Numbered from the stretch's first letter, positions 50,735-60,079 are shown. The stretch: 64,000 nt of DNA from Streptomyces djakartensis (GCF_014651075.1 NZ_BMWE01000004.1:310001-374000), one strand, 5' to 3'. The notes: a model not told the origin generated them from the sequence alone. Numbers and translations: made by a program.

Positions 50735-51388
50735 ATGGCCGGTGGCCTGCTCCTGAGCGGCGCGATCGCAGCGCTCCTCACCAGCGCACTCCCCGCACAA
50801 TCCCCGTCCTCCGGGTTCGTCGACCCGCCCCCGGACAAGATCGTCATCAAGGTCGCCACCGTGAACGGCTCCGGCTGCCCGCAGGGCACGGCGGCGGTCG
50901 CCGTCTCCGAGGACAACACGGCGTTCACCGTGACCTACAGCGACTACCTCGCCCAGGCCGGCGGTGGCTCCGATCCGACCGCGTTCCGCCGGAACTGCCA
51001 GCTCAGCCTGATCGTCCACGTCCCCGGCGGCTTCACCTACGCCATCGCGAGCGCCGACTACCGGGGCTTCGCCTCCCTCCAGCCCGGCGCGAGCGGCTCA
51101 CAGCGAGCCTCGTACTACTTCCAGGGCTCACCGAGCACGGTGTCCAGGAACCACCCCTTCAGCGGCCCCTACAACGACAACTGGCAGGCCACCGACGAGA
51201 CCGACTGGGCCCAACTCGTCTACGCCCCCTGCGGGGTCCAGCGCAACTTCAACATCAACACCGAACTCCGGGTCACCGCCGGCACCCAGTCGGCCAACAA
51301 GGTCAGCTTCATGACGATGGACTCCACCGACGGGGACATCAGCACGGTGTACCACCTGGCGTGGAAGGAGTGCCCGAAGAAGTCCTGA
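50735..51388 (+). CDS. Secreted DUF4360 protein
   Basis: 217 residues from ATG 50735, with GGGAGAA upstream. An N-terminal signal sequence (LLLSGAIAALLTSALPAQS) is followed by the DUF4360 pattern: VNGSGCPQGTAAVAVS, FTVTYSDYLAQ, RRNCQLSLIVHVP, SADYRGFASL and a terminal HLAWKECPKK. Four Cys suggest two disulfides. Function unknown; such proteins are widespread in Streptomyces exoproteomes. The 294 bases upstream contain a TTGACA at 50680-50685 and the palindrome CATGATCATG at 50684-50693, a possible promoter/operator without a good -10. Confidence 0.85.
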   Translation: MAGGLLLSGAIAALLTSALPAQSPSSGFVDPPPDKIVIKVATVNGSGCPQGTAAVAVSEDNTAFTVTYSDYLAQAGGGSDPTAFRRNCQLSLIVHVPGGFTYAIASADYRGFASLQPGASGSQRASYYFQGSPSTVSRNHPFSGPYNDNWQATDETDWAQLVYAPCGVQRNFNINTELRVTAGTQSANKVSFMTMDSTDGDISTVYHLAWKECPKKS

Positions 51389-51434
51389 CCGTGTGAACGG
51401 GGGCGGCCCGCCGGACCGGTGGGCCGTACTCGAC

Positions 51435-51500
51435 TGCCGCTCCGCTGCCGTTCCGCTGGCGCTCCGCTGGCGCTCCGCTGGCGCTCCGCTGGCGCTCCGC
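51435..51500. repeat. 11-bp tandem repeat, six copies
   Basis: Four perfect TGGCGCTCCGC units (51457-51500) preceded by TGCCGTTCCGC and TGCCGCTCCGC. The array stops exactly at the stop codon of the broken hydrolase gene. Array length is not a multiple of three. Confidence 0.95.
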
Positions 51501-52298
51501 TACTGTTCCCCGAGCGCCGAAGCTGTCGCCCGCACGAACCCCTCCGGGTTGTCCAGCATGATGTTGTGGCCGCAGTGTTGTGGCCGCAGTCGGGGATCGC
51601 GACGACGGACACCCCGGCCTCGGTGAGAGCGTCGGCACCCGGGAGGGGCCCATCGGTCTCGGGGAGGAGAAAGGTGCGCGGGATCCTCAGGTCCAGCCAG
51701 CAGGAGCTCGCGCATGGTGGGGGCCGTGCCGCGCGTGAGATGGAACGCGCTGCGGTGCAGGGCCTCGCGCCCGGCCAGACGCATGGTCGACCACCAGTGG
51801 ACACCGACCCGGTCACGGACCTCCTCCCACCCGCCGCCGGCGACGAACTCCTGCTCCGAGTAGAAGGCGATACCGCTGCTGCCGGACGAACCGGGCGCAC
51901 GCGGAACGGGGTCGAGATCGGCGTCTACCAGCACCAGTCGTGACACCAGGTGAGGATGGCGGGCGGCCAGCACGATCGCCACGGAACCGCCCATGCTGTG
52001 GGCGATGGGCGATGACCTCGGCACCCGCTACACCGGCCTCTCCCAGGGCGGCGGCGAGCGCGTCGGCATGCGACTCCAGCGTGTAGTCGAACGTGGTCGG
52101 CCGGTCGCTGATGCCGTGCCCCAGGAGATCGACCAACAGCGACCGCCTACCAGCCAGTCTCGGATCGACCGCGACTTCCGTGACGTAGGCGGGTGATGTG
52201 GCGCCCAGCCCATGCACGTACACCCGCGGCGGCTCCTGCCCCGGCAGCTCGACCCAACGGATGAGATCGCCCTCGGGGGTCACGGAGGCACAGCGCAC
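51500..52298 (-). pseudogene. Alpha/beta hydrolase disrupted by three short tandem duplications
   Basis: The frame starts at GTG 52298 (VRCASVTPEGDLIRWVELPG, then RVYVHGLGATSPAY) and shifts three times before TAG 51500. Each shift lies at a perfect tandem duplication: GGCGATG twice (52001-52014), CCAG twice (51693-51700), and TGTTGTGGCCGCAG twice (51562-51589). Removing one copy of each (7+4+14=25 bases) turns the 799-base span into 774 bases, one clean 257-residue hydrolase with IAHSMGGS (nucleophile elbow), LVLVDADLDPVP and DCGHNIMLDNPEGF (catalytic His). It is a recently broken gene or one under slippage control. Confidence 0.88.
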
Positions 52299-52330
52299 GG
52301 TCTGCTCGCCTGCGGTAGGGCGGATTTGGG

Positions 52331-52379
52331 CGTTGGGGCGTTCGGGCGTTCGGGCGTTCGGGCGTTCGGGCGTTTCGGG
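52331..52379. repeat. 8-bp tandem repeat upstream of the hydrolase remnant
   Basis: CGTTGGGG, then four perfect CGTTCGGG copies (52339-52370), then CGTTTCGGG; degenerate CGTTCGGC units continue to about 52430. The array lies 33 bases upstream of the probable hydrolase start. If a longer upstream start (ATG 52406) were used, the array would be coding and copy-number change would shift frame. Confidence 0.93.
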
Positions 52380-52481
52380 TGTTCGGCTGCGCGGCCGTTC
52401 GGTCATTTGGCCGTTCGGCCGTTCGACCGGAAGCCTAAAGGCAGTTGAGGTCCGGCGTACGGTCGTGCAGGCTCCTCGGGC

Positions 52482-53033
52482 ATGGAGTTCCTCTGCTACC
52501 ACCGCGACCGGCCCGACTCCCTGCCCCTGCGCGTGAAACTGGTGGAGGACCACTGGTCCTACATGGACCAGTACGCCGACTCGTTGATCGCTCGCGGCCC
52601 CACCTTCGCCGACGACGGCGAAACCCCCACCGGCAGTATCCACATCGTCGACCTGCCGGACCCCACCGCCGCCCGGGCCTTCGCCTTCGACGAGCCCAAC
52701 TACCAGGCCGGCGTGTACCGGGACGTACTGCTGCGCCGCTGGCGCAACCTGCTGGGGCGCACCATGTGGGACTTCCCCGGCGGCCCGACGGCCGGCAGTC
52801 GCTACCTGGTACTCGGTTTCGGCACGGGCCCCGCAGCCGATATCGAGCTTCCCTGCGGCCACGCGGACGAACTGATCGCGTACGGGCCACTGCTTTCCGA
52901 CGACGGTGCCGCCTGGCTGGGCACTGCGGCGCTGGTGCGGGCTCCGGATGCCGAGGCGGCACGTGGGGTTCTGACGCACGGGCAGTACGTGGACATCGAG
53001 GTGCACGCGTGGGAGTTCGGCGGACGTCGGTGA
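52482..53033 (+). CDS. Tandem YciI-like domain protein
   Basis: 183 residues with two YciI/dimeric alpha-beta barrel halves. The first (about 1-90) has CYHRDRPDSLPLRVKLVEDH, then GPTFADDGETPTGSIHIVDL and EPNYQAGVY; the second (about 100-180) has ADELIAYGPLLSDDGAAWLG, APDAEAARGVL and a terminal YVDIEVHAWEFGGRR. The His-Asp pair seen in YciI is only partly kept. Function unknown; YciI-type proteins are linked to small-molecule breakdown. The ribosome site is weak. It is divergent from the hydrolase remnant across the repeat array. Confidence 0.8.
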   Translation: MEFLCYHRDRPDSLPLRVKLVEDHWSYMDQYADSLIARGPTFADDGETPTGSIHIVDLPDPTAARAFAFDEPNYQAGVYRDVLLRRWRNLLGRTMWDFPGGPTAGSRYLVLGFGTGPAADIELPCGHADELIAYGPLLSDDGAAWLGTAALVRAPDAEAARGVLTHGQYVDIEVHAWEFGGRR

Positions 53034-53092
53034 CAAGCGGCCCCGCAGCCACCGGCGTAGCCGGTCGATGTCCTGCGACCCGGGCGTCGTTC

Positions 53093-53377
53093 CTCACGTA
53101 CGTCACGAAGTGACTGTCGGGGCCGCCCGCTTCTTTGCCAGTGTCGTGCTTCCACGGCCTGCGTCAAGGGCGCTGCACTCCGCTGCGCTGCGTTCCGCGT
53201 CGCCTGCGGCGATGGCCCTGCGGGCCACCCTTGACCCAGTCCGCTCCAGCACGTGAGAGAAGCGAGCGGGCGGCCCGGGGAAAGCGGGGTCCCAGGCCAC
53301 TTGGCCCCTCCAGTCGGCTGAGTGGCCGCTCGGCGATTGGGGGCGCGGTCGCGCCTCGCCAGCACGCCGGGTGGGCT
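53093..53377. repeat. Left arm of a large inverted repeat
   Basis: It begins CTCACGTACGTCACGAAG and runs to GCACGCCGGGTGGGCT. The outer about 185 bases match the right arm (53766-54050) in inverted orientation with only a handful of differences; the inner about 100 bases match less well. Short open frames inside (Arg/Pro-rich) appear in mirror image in both arms and are not genes. Confidence 0.93.
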
Positions 53378-53454
53378 CAGCGGCCATCTGTGGGTGGGTG
53401 GTGTGGCGGCGCCCCCCTGCCGCGTTGGGTGGGTGGGGGCACGCCGGGTGGGAG

Positions 53455-53508
53455 CGGCGGCCTTCGGTGGGTCGGTGGGATCGGCGGCCTTCGGTGGGTT
53501 GGTGGGGC
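53455..53508. repeat. 27-bp tandem duplication in the palindrome centre
   Basis: Two head-to-tail units beginning CGGCGGCCTTCGGTGGGT at 53455 and 53482, differing at two or three positions. Around it the centre of the palindrome is rich in GGGTGGG runs, and the pair GGAGCATTTGTGCC (53578-53591) / GGCACAAACGCTCC (53632-53645) forms an inner hairpin. Confidence 0.85.
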
Positions 53509-53765
53509 CGCTTTGCGGGGGTCGTTGGTGGTGAGGGGTACTGATGGGGTCGGGAAGTGGCGTGGGAGTGGGGAATTGGAGCATTTGTGCCACGGGCTCT
53601 CTCGCTGACCTGCGCTTTCGCACCGGTCCTTGGCACAAACGCTCCACTTGCTGCTCCGGACCCCCGAATCACCCCGTGCCCGTGCCCGTTTCCGAGTCGG
53701 CCCGTGCCGATCCGACGCACCCACCGATCACGGTAGTCCGAACCCCCACCCACGGTTCGCCGCCA

Positions 53766-54050
53766 AGCCCACCCGGCGTGCTGGCGAGGCGCGACCGCGC
53801 CCCTCCTCGCCGAGCGGCCAGGCATCCGACCGAAGGGGGCGGCGTGCCTTGGCCACCCGCTTTTCCGGGCCGCTCGCTCGCTTCTCTCACGTGCTGGAGC
53901 GGACTGGGTCAAGGGTGGCCCGCAGGGCCATCGCCGAAGGCGACGCGGAACGCAGCGCAGCGGAGTGCAGCGCCCTTGAGGCAGGCCGTGGAAGCACGAC
54001 ACTGGCAAAGAAGCGAGTGGCCCCGACAGTCACTTCGTGACGTACGTGAG
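53766..54050. repeat. Right arm of a large inverted repeat
   Basis: Inverted counterpart of 53093-53377, ending CTTCGTGACGTACGTGAG. The arms are separated by about 390 bases. The right arm ends 18 bases from the aminotransferase stop, the left begins 60 bases after the YciI-like gene, so the whole 958-base structure fills a convergent intergenic gap. No gene is seen in it. Confidence 0.93.
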
Positions 54051-54068
54051 TACAGCTCGGGGGCCGCC

Positions 54069-55844
54069 CTATGCCCCCATGCCCGCCGCGTTGGGCCAGC
54101 TCTGCGTCCCCGGCCAGCCTGTGGCCGGCGCCGGGGACAAGCCGTTCGTTCCCCTGACCTGAGCGGCGGTCAGCCCGCCCCGCGCGGGAACTCCCGGCGG
54201 CGTGGGCCCGGTGGCGGCCGGAACCGGCGCGGGCGCCGGTACGGGGGTCGGCGTGGGTACGGGAGCCGGAGCAGGGACCGGGGCCGGGGTGGGGGCCTGT
54301 GCCACGGGGGCCAACGGCTGAGCCGGCGAGGGCATGGGCTGGGGTACCGGCTGCGGTACTGGCTGGGGTACCTGCTGCGGTACCTGCTGGGGCACGGCCT
54401 GCGGTATCTGCTGCTGCCCCATCCTCGCGGCTGCAGGCATCGGCATGCCGCCGCCCGGCACGCCGGGTATGCCCCCGGCGGCCGGTGCCGCCGGTACGGG
54501 ACCCGCGGCAGCCGCCGGCACGGCACCCGTGGACGCCGCCGCGGGAAGCGGCATGCCCGTGCCGACGGCCGGGGCGGCGACGGGGCCCGGGCCACCGATA
54601 CCGGCGGCCTGAGCGGCAAGGCCCCGCACACCGGCCCCGTTGGTCTCGCTCACCAGACGGTCCACTGCCGCCGTACCCGAGCTGTAGCTGGTCCCATTGC
54701 TCAGCTCGGGTACGGCGGCTCCCCTCCTGGACGTCCCGTAGAGCACCTGTTCCAGGCCGGACACCAGGCGACGCACGTCCACCTGGGGGCGCACAACGAG
54801 ACGCAGGAAGCGGCTGGAGGAGCCGATCTTGTTGCCGCACTCGCGGACCAGGATCCGGTGCTCGGTGAGCATCCGGTCCCGGACCACGGTGCCCTCGGCG
54901 CCCACGGGGAGGCGCACGAAGAGGAAGTTGCCCTGGGACGGGTAGACCGTCAGACCGGGCAGGGCCGACAGCTGGCTGGCCATGTCGAGGCGGTCGCGGC
55001 GCACCTGCTGGAGGCTCTGCGCGTACTCGCTGCCGTGCTCCTTGAGCATGAAGACGACGTGCTCGGCGAAGGAGTTGAGGTTCCACTTCGGCAGCATCGC
55101 GCGGATGCGGCCCGCGAGCGCCGGGTTGGCGACCAGGTAGCCGAAGCGGATGCCGTGCAGGCCGAAGTTCTTGCCGAGGCTGCGCAGCACGACGACGTTG
55201 GGTCGCAGCATCGCCTCCTGGACGACGGACGGCTCCGCCTCGGCGTCCGCGAACTCCAGGAACGACTCGTCGATGACGACCAGGTCGAGGTCGGCCATGG
55301 CGTCCATGAACTGGACGATGGCGTGCTTGTGGAGGAAGCCGCCGTCGGGGTTGTTGGGGTTGCAGATGACGGCGACGCGGGTGCCGCGGGCCCGGATGAA
55401 CTCGGCGTACTGGGCGAGGTCGAGGGCGAAGCCGCTGGACTCCTGGAGCGGGAACATGTCGACCCGCTTGCCGGTCTCCATGGGCTGGTCGGTCCAGCGG
55501 CCGAAGGTGGGGACGGGGACGGCGAGGGACTCGCGGACCAGGAGGTGGTCGATCCAGGTGATGAGCTCGGTGGAGCCGTTGCCCATCGCCACGCACTGCG
55601 GCGGCAGCTGGAGCAGGCTGCACAGCTCGGCCGTGATGGTGTCGGCGCTGCTCGGGTAGTACGTGATGATGTCGCGCAGCCTGCCCGCCATGTCCTCGAA
55701 CATGGCCGGGGTGGGGAAGTACGGGTTGCAGGGGATACAGAAGTCCACGGGCCCGGCGCCGTCGCCGCCCTCACGTGTCAACGCCGCCATCGACGGGCTG
55801 TGCGCCGCGGTGCTGCGGAACAGCGACGTGACGTTGTCGGCCAT
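54069..55844 (-). CDS. PLP-dependent aminotransferase with long Pro/Ala/Gln tail
   Basis: 591 residues. Residues 1-375 are a fold-type I class I/II aminotransferase of the HisC/CobD type: SSADTITAELCSLLQLPP, MGNGSTELI, ICNPNNPDGGFL (about 155), VIDESFLEFAD, and the PLP Lys in RSLGKNFGLHGIRFGY (about 232). This part is complete, as HisC proteins are about 360 residues. Residues about 380-591 are low-complexity, with VPQQVPQPVP and PAPAPVPTPTP repeats, unusual for a metabolic enzyme. The tail may tether the enzyme or span a surface. It stands alone, with a large palindrome downstream. Substrate unknown. Confidence 0.87.
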   Translation of the reverse strand: MADNVTSLFRSTAAHSPSMAALTREGGDGAGPVDFCIPCNPYFPTPAMFEDMAGRLRDIITYYPSSADTITAELCSLLQLPPQCVAMGNGSTELITWIDHLLVRESLAVPVPTFGRWTDQPMETGKRVDMFPLQESSGFALDLAQYAEFIRARGTRVAVICNPNNPDGGFLHKHAIVQFMDAMADLDLVVIDESFLEFADAEAEPSVVQEAMLRPNVVVLRSLGKNFGLHGIRFGYLVANPALAGRIRAMLPKWNLNSFAEHVVFMLKEHGSEYAQSLQQVRRDRLDMASQLSALPGLTVYPSQGNFLFVRLPVGAEGTVVRDRMLTEHRILVRECGNKIGSSSRFLRLVVRPQVDVRRLVSGLEQVLYGTSRRGAAVPELSNGTSYSSGTAAVDRLVSETNGAGVRGLAAQAAGIGGPGPVAAPAVGTGMPLPAAASTGAVPAAAAGPVPAAPAAGGIPGVPGGGMPMPAAARMGQQQIPQAVPQQVPQQVPQPVPQPVPQPMPSPAQPLAPVAQAPTPAPVPAPAPVPTPTPVPAPAPVPAATGPTPPGVPARGGLTAAQVRGTNGLSPAPATGWPGTQSWPNAAGMGA

Positions 55845-55894
55845 GGAACCTCCGTATGAGGCGGGCCCGTGGGGGACGGCGGGACCCGACGTTT

Positions 55895-55930
55895 AAGGGC
55901 GGCCCGCGCGGGGGAGCGCGGGCCGCCCTT
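55895..55930 (-). terminator. Strong hairpin between epimerase and aminotransferase genes
   Basis: A perfect 15-bp stem AAGGGCGGCCCGCGC with GCGCGGGCCGCCCTT and 6-base loop. It lies 105 bases past the aldose epimerase stop on the minus strand and ends the sugar operon before the aminotransferase gene. Confidence 0.8.
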
Positions 55931-56034
55931 TCATACGGAGGTCACGGTGACACTGTTCAAACGTCGGGAAACACGTAAGAACTTGTGTCTTGCCTTTACA
56001 GGCTTGTCCGTGGCCTCAGTTCGCCTCAGTGGCC

Positions 56035-57183
56035 TCAGCAGCCGAACGTGTGGATCGTCGTCGTCCGGTACGTCTGTCCGGGCCGGAGCACGGTCGAGGG
56101 GAACTTCGGCTTGTTCGGCGAGTCCGGGAAGTGCTGCGTCTCCAGGCACAGCGCGTCGCCCTGACGGTAGGTGCGGCCGGACGGGCCGGTCAGGGTGCCG
56201 TCGAGGAAGTTGCCGGAGTAGAACTGCAGGCCGGGCTCGTTCGTGGCGATCTTCAGGGTGCGGCCGGAGGCCGGGTCGTGCAGGGTGGCCACGTGCTCGG
56301 GGCGGGTGGTGAGGCCCTTGTCGAGGACCCAGTTGTGGTCGAAGCCCTTGGCGGTGACCAGCTGCGGGTGGGAGACGCGGATGTCCCGGCCGATCGGCTT
56401 GGCCTTGCGGAAGTCGAAGGGCGTGCCCGCGACCTTGGCCAGCTCGCCGGTGGGGATCAGGCCCGCGTCGGTGGGCGTGTAGCGGGACCCCGCGATCTGC
56501 AGCTCGTGGTCCTCGATCGTGCCGCTGCCCTCGCCGGCCAGGTTCCAGTAGACGTGGCTGGTGAGGTTGACGACGGTGGCCTTGTCGGTGGTGGCCTCGT
56601 AGTCGATGCGCCAGTCGCCGTGCCGGGTGAGGGTGTACGTCACCTTCGTCTTGAGCGTGCCGGGGTAGCCCATCTCACCGTCGACGGACGTGTAGTACAG
56701 GTGCAGGCCGACGTCGGAGCCCTTGGTGAACGGCTCGACGTCCCACACCCGCTTGTCGAAGCCCTTGGCGCCGCCGTGCAGGCTCTGCTCGCCGTCGTTG
56801 ACGGACAGCTGGTAGTCCTTGCCGTCGAGGGTGAACTTGCCCTTGCCGATGCGGTTGCCGTAGCGGCCGATCAGGGCGCCGAAGTAGGGGCTGTCGGCGA
56901 CGTAGTCCTCGAGGTTGTCGAAGCCCGCGGAGACGTTGGCGTAGCGGCCGTGGCGGTCGGGGATCTCCAGGGACTGGACGATGCCGCCGTAGGAGAGGAC
57001 CTTCAGCCGGGTGCCGCCGTTCTCCAGCGACCAGCTGTAGACCTTGGTGCCGTCGGCGAGCTTGCCGAAGAGCTTCTTCACCGGCTTCCTGCCTCCCGTG
57101 GCGTGCGCCGTGCCGCCGAGCGTGGTGGCGGCCATTCCCGCCGCCGCGGCTCCCGCGATGACCGTGCGTCTGTTCAGTTCCAT
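56035..57183 (-). CDS. Tat-exported aldose 1-epimerase
   Basis: 382 residues. A twin-arginine signal (LNRRTVIAGAAAAGMAATTLG) precedes a GalM fold: GRYGNRIGKGKFTLDG, SLHGGAKGFDKRVWD (substrate His), VNLTSHVYWNLAG (catalytic His) and TNEPGLQFYSGNF (catalytic Glu). It interconverts alpha and beta anomers of galactose or other aldoses, here outside the cell, presumably to supply the anomer preferred by the adjacent ABC transporter. It lies 58 bases after the permease gene with a hairpin between, so it is probably transcribed at a lower level in the same operon. Confidence 0.92.
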   Translation of the reverse strand: MELNRRTVIAGAAAAGMAATTLGGTAHATGGRKPVKKLFGKLADGTKVYSWSLENGGTRLKVLSYGGIVQSLEIPDRHGRYANVSAGFDNLEDYVADSPYFGALIGRYGNRIGKGKFTLDGKDYQLSVNDGEQSLHGGAKGFDKRVWDVEPFTKGSDVGLHLYYTSVDGEMGYPGTLKTKVTYTLTRHGDWRIDYEATTDKATVVNLTSHVYWNLAGEGSGTIEDHELQIAGSRYTPTDAGLIPTGELAKVAGTPFDFRKAKPIGRDIRVSHPQLVTAKGFDHNWVLDKGLTTRPEHVATLHDPASGRTLKIATNEPGLQFYSGNFLDGTLTGPSGRTYRQGDALCLETQHFPDSPNKPKFPSTVLRPGQTYRTTTIHTFGC

Positions 57184-57207
57184 GTGTGCGGCTCCCGCAT
57201 AAGGAGA

Positions 57208-57232
57208 GGGCCCCGCCTTCCCGGCGGGGCCC
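57208..57232 (-). terminator. Intercistronic hairpin between permease and epimerase
   Basis: A 10-bp stem GGGCCCCGCC with GGCGGGGCCC and 5-base loop between the permease stop and the epimerase start. It likely acts as a partial terminator or 3' stabiliser for the transporter message. Confidence 0.6.
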
Positions 57233-57241
57233 CGATCTGAC

Positions 57242-58486
57242 TTACGAACCGACCTTGCGCTTGTTCCACACGTCGAACCCGACCGCCGCCAGCAGCACCA
57301 GGCCCTTGATGACCTGCTGCCAGTCGGTGCCGATGCCGACGAGGTTCATACCGTTGTTCAGCACGCCCAGGACCAGGCCACCGATGATCGCGCCGAGGAC
57401 GGTGCCGACACCGCCGCTCATCGACGCGCCGCCGATGAACGAGGCCGCGATCGCCTCCAGCTCGAAGTTGAGGCCGGCCTTGGGAGAGGCCGCGTTGAAG
57501 CGGGCGGCGAAGACCAGTCCCGCCAGGGCCGCGAGCATGCCCATGTTCAGGAAGACCAGGAAGGTGACCTTCTTGTCCTTCACACCCGACAGCTTGGCCG
57601 CCGGGAGGTTGCCGCCGATGGCGTAGATGTGGCGGCCGATGATCGCGTTGCGCATCACGTAGCCGAAGCCGACGAGCAGCACGCCCAGGATGAGCAGCAC
57701 GATCGGGGCGCCCTTGTAGCTGGCCAGCAGCATCGTCAGCGTCAGGATGGCGGCGCCGATCGCGACGAGCTTGAGCAGGAACAGCTTGGTGGGCGGGACG
57801 TCGAGCGAGAACTCCTGCTGCCGCCTGCGGTCACGGACCTCCTGGAAGATCACGAAGGCGATCATCGCGAAGCCCAGCAGCAGCGTGAGGTTGTGGTAGT
57901 TGGTCTTCGGGCCGACCTCCGGGAGGAAGCCGTTGGCGACCTTCTGCAGGCCGTCCGGGAACGGGCCGAGGGTCTGGCCCTCCAGGAAGATCTCGGTGAG
58001 ACCGCGGAAGATCAGCATGCCCGCCAGGGTCACGATGAACGACGGTATGCCGCCGTACGCGATGAAGAACCCCTGGATGGCGCCGGCGATCGCGCCCACG
58101 GCCAGGCACAGCACCACCGCGAGCACCCACGGTATGTCGTGTTTGACCATGAACACGGCGGCCATGGAGCCGACGAACGCCGTCAGCGAGCCGACCGACA
58201 GGTCGATGTGGCCCGCGATGATCACCAGCATCATGCCGATCGCGAGGATCAGGATGTAGCTGTTCTGCAGCACCAGGTTGGAGACGTTGCGCGGCAGCAG
58301 CAGGTCGCCGTCGGTCCACACGGCGAACAGCACCACGATCAGGCCCAGGGCGATCAGCATGCCGTACTGCCGCATGTTGCGGCGCATGCCGTCCATCACC
58401 AGGGCCAGCAGGCCGTCGCCCGCCTCCCCTCCACTCTTGCCCGGCGGCGCGGGGGCCGGGCTCTTGGCGGTCACGTCCGTGCTCAT
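57242..58486 (-). CDS. Sugar ABC transporter permease (MmsB/XylH type)
   Basis: 414 residues, about ten transmembrane helices, with the family's conserved loop [16 protein letters not shown] (about 92-107), a [13 protein letters not shown] segment and [19 protein letters not shown] near the C-terminus. It is the membrane subunit of a CUT2 (ribose/xylose/galactose class) importer. Length above 400 is normal for the MmsB branch used with ChvE-type binding proteins. Its start overlaps the ATPase stop (ATGA). Confidence 0.93.
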   Translation of the reverse strand: MSTDVTAKSPAPAPPGKSGGEAGDGLLALVMDGMRRNMRQYGMLIALGLIVVLFAVWTDGDLLLPRNVSNLVLQNSYILILAIGMMLVIIAGHIDLSVGSLTAFVGSMAAVFMVKHDIPWVLAVVLCLAVGAIAGAIQGFFIAYGGIPSFIVTLAGMLIFRGLTEIFLEGQTLGPFPDGLQKVANGFLPEVGPKTNYHNLTLLLGFAMIAFVIFQEVRDRRRQQEFSLDVPPTKLFLLKLVAIGAAILTLTMLLASYKGAPIVLLILGVLLVGFGYVMRNAIIGRHIYAIGGNLPAAKLSGVKDKKVTFLVFLNMGMLAALAGLVFAARFNAASPKAGLNFELEAIAASFIGGASMSGGVGTVLGAIIGGLVLGVLNNGMNLVGIGTDWQQVIKGLVLLAAVGFDVWNKRKVGS

Positions 58487-60033
58487 CGGGTTACCTCTTT
58501 GTCCTTAGTCATCTGACGCATCAGCGATTCCTGGGAGGCCTCGGCCCGCGAGAACTCACCCGTCAGCCGCCCCGCGGCCATCGTGTAGATGCGGTCGCAC
58601 ATGCCGAGCAGCTCGGGCAGCTCGGAGGAGATGAAGACGACCGCCTTGCCCTGGGCGGCCAGCTGGTCGATGACCGTGTAGATCTCGTACTTGGCGCCGA
58701 CGTCGATGCCGCGCGTCGGCTCGTCCAGGATCAGCACGTCCGGACCCGAGAAGATCCACTTGCTGAGGACGACCTTCTGCTGGTTGCCGCCGGACAGCTT
58801 GCCCACCGGCTCGAAGACGGTCGGCGCCTTGATGTTCATGGACTTGCGGAAGCCCTCGGCGACCTGCCGCTCCTCGTGCTCGTCGACCACACCGTTCTTG
58901 GCGACCTTGCCGAGGGCGCTCAGCGAGATGTTCCGGTTGATGGTGTCGATGAGGTTGAGGCCGTAGTGCTTGCGGTCCTCGGTGACGTACGCGATCCCGT
59001 GCTTGACCGCCTGGGGGACGGTCTTGGTACGGATCTCCGTGCCGTCCTTGAGGACCGTGCCGGCCGCGTACCGGCCGTAGGTCCGCCCGAAGACGCTCAT
59101 CGCGAGCTCGGTGCGGCCCGCGCCCATCAGGCCCGCGATGCCGACGATCTCGCCGCGCCGCACCTGGAGCGACACGTCGTCGACGACCTTGCGCTGCTGG
59201 TCGATCGGGTGGTGCACGGTCCAGCCCCGGATCTCCAGGGCGGGCGCCACACCCTCCTCGGGCTCGTGCGGGGAGCGCTCCGGGAAGCGGTGCTCCAGGT
59301 CGCGGCCGACCATGCCGCTGATGATCCGGTCCTCGGTGGTCTCCGGGGCCTTCACGTCGAGGGTCTCGATGGTCTGGCCGTCGCGCAGGATCGTCACCGA
59401 GTCGGCGACCTTGCGGATCTCGTTGAGCTTGTGGGAGATGATGATCGAGGTGATGCCCTGTTTCTTCAACTCCAGGATCAGATCCAGGAGTTTGCCGCTG
59501 TCCTCGTCGTTCAGCGCGGCGGTCGGCTCATCCAGGATGAGCAGCTTCACCTTCTTCGACAGGGCCTTGGCGATCTCCACGAGCTGCTGCTTGCCCACGC
59601 CGATGTCGGCGACGCGGGTGTCCGGGTGGTCGGACAGGCCGACCCGGCGCAGCAGTTCGGTGGCGTGCTTCAGGGTCTCGGTCCAGCTGATGATCCCCCG
59701 GGTGGCGTGCTCGTTGCCGAGGAAGATGTTCTCCGCGAGGGAGAGGTAGGGCACCAGGGCCAGCTCCTGGTGGATGATCACGATGCCGCGTTCCTCGCTG
59801 GCCCGGATGTCCTTGAACTGGCAGACCTCCCCCTCGAAGAGGATGTCGCCCTCATAGGTGCCGTGCGGGTGGACGCCGGAGAGGACCTTCATGAGGGTCG
59901 ACTTGCCGGCGCCGTTCTCCCCGCAGATGGCGTGGACCTCGCCCTGCCGGACGGTCAGCGTGACGTCCGACAGCGCCTTGACGCCGGGAAAGGTCTTGAC
60001 GATCGAGCGCATTTCCAGGACGGGTCCCGCCAT
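58483..60033 (-). CDS. Sugar ABC transporter ATP-binding protein (MmsA type)
   Basis: 516 residues with two ABC domains, as in CUT2 systems. First half: Walker [10 protein letters not shown] (about 38-46), signature-like [13 protein letters not shown], Walker [13 protein letters not shown]. Second half: degenerate Walker [11 protein letters not shown] (as usual in this family), signature [14 protein letters not shown], Walker [13 protein letters not shown]. Second gene of the transporter operon, 46 bases after the binding-protein gene. Confidence 0.95.
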   Translation of the reverse strand: MAGPVLEMRSIVKTFPGVKALSDVTLTVRQGEVHAICGENGAGKSTLMKVLSGVHPHGTYEGDILFEGEVCQFKDIRASEERGIVIIHQELALVPYLSLAENIFLGNEHATRGIISWTETLKHATELLRRVGLSDHPDTRVADIGVGKQQLVEIAKALSKKVKLLILDEPTAALNDEDSGKLLDLILELKKQGITSIIISHKLNEIRKVADSVTILRDGQTIETLDVKAPETTEDRIISGMVGRDLEHRFPERSPHEPEEGVAPALEIRGWTVHHPIDQQRKVVDDVSLQVRRGEIVGIAGLMGAGRTELAMSVFGRTYGRYAAGTVLKDGTEIRTKTVPQAVKHGIAYVTEDRKHYGLNLIDTINRNISLSALGKVAKNGVVDEHEERQVAEGFRKSMNIKAPTVFEPVGKLSGGNQQKVVLSKWIFSGPDVLILDEPTRGIDVGAKYEIYTVIDQLAAQGKAVVFISSELPELLGMCDRIYTMAAGRLTGEFSRAEASQESLMRQMTKDKEVTR

Positions 60034-60079
60034 GGTCGTGCCTTCCAGTCAGTGGTGAATCGTCGGTCAGTGGCGGGGA

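Noticed and set aside
51435..51500. Possible CRISPR array from regular short repeats
   Set aside because: Units are 11 bp with no spacers and there are no cas genes.
53103..54008. Minus-strand frame of about 300 codons spanning the palindrome, and its plus-strand mirror
   Set aside because: The same Arg/Pro-rich peptide appears from both arms because the DNA is inverted; no start context, and the centre is tandem GGGTGGG repeats.
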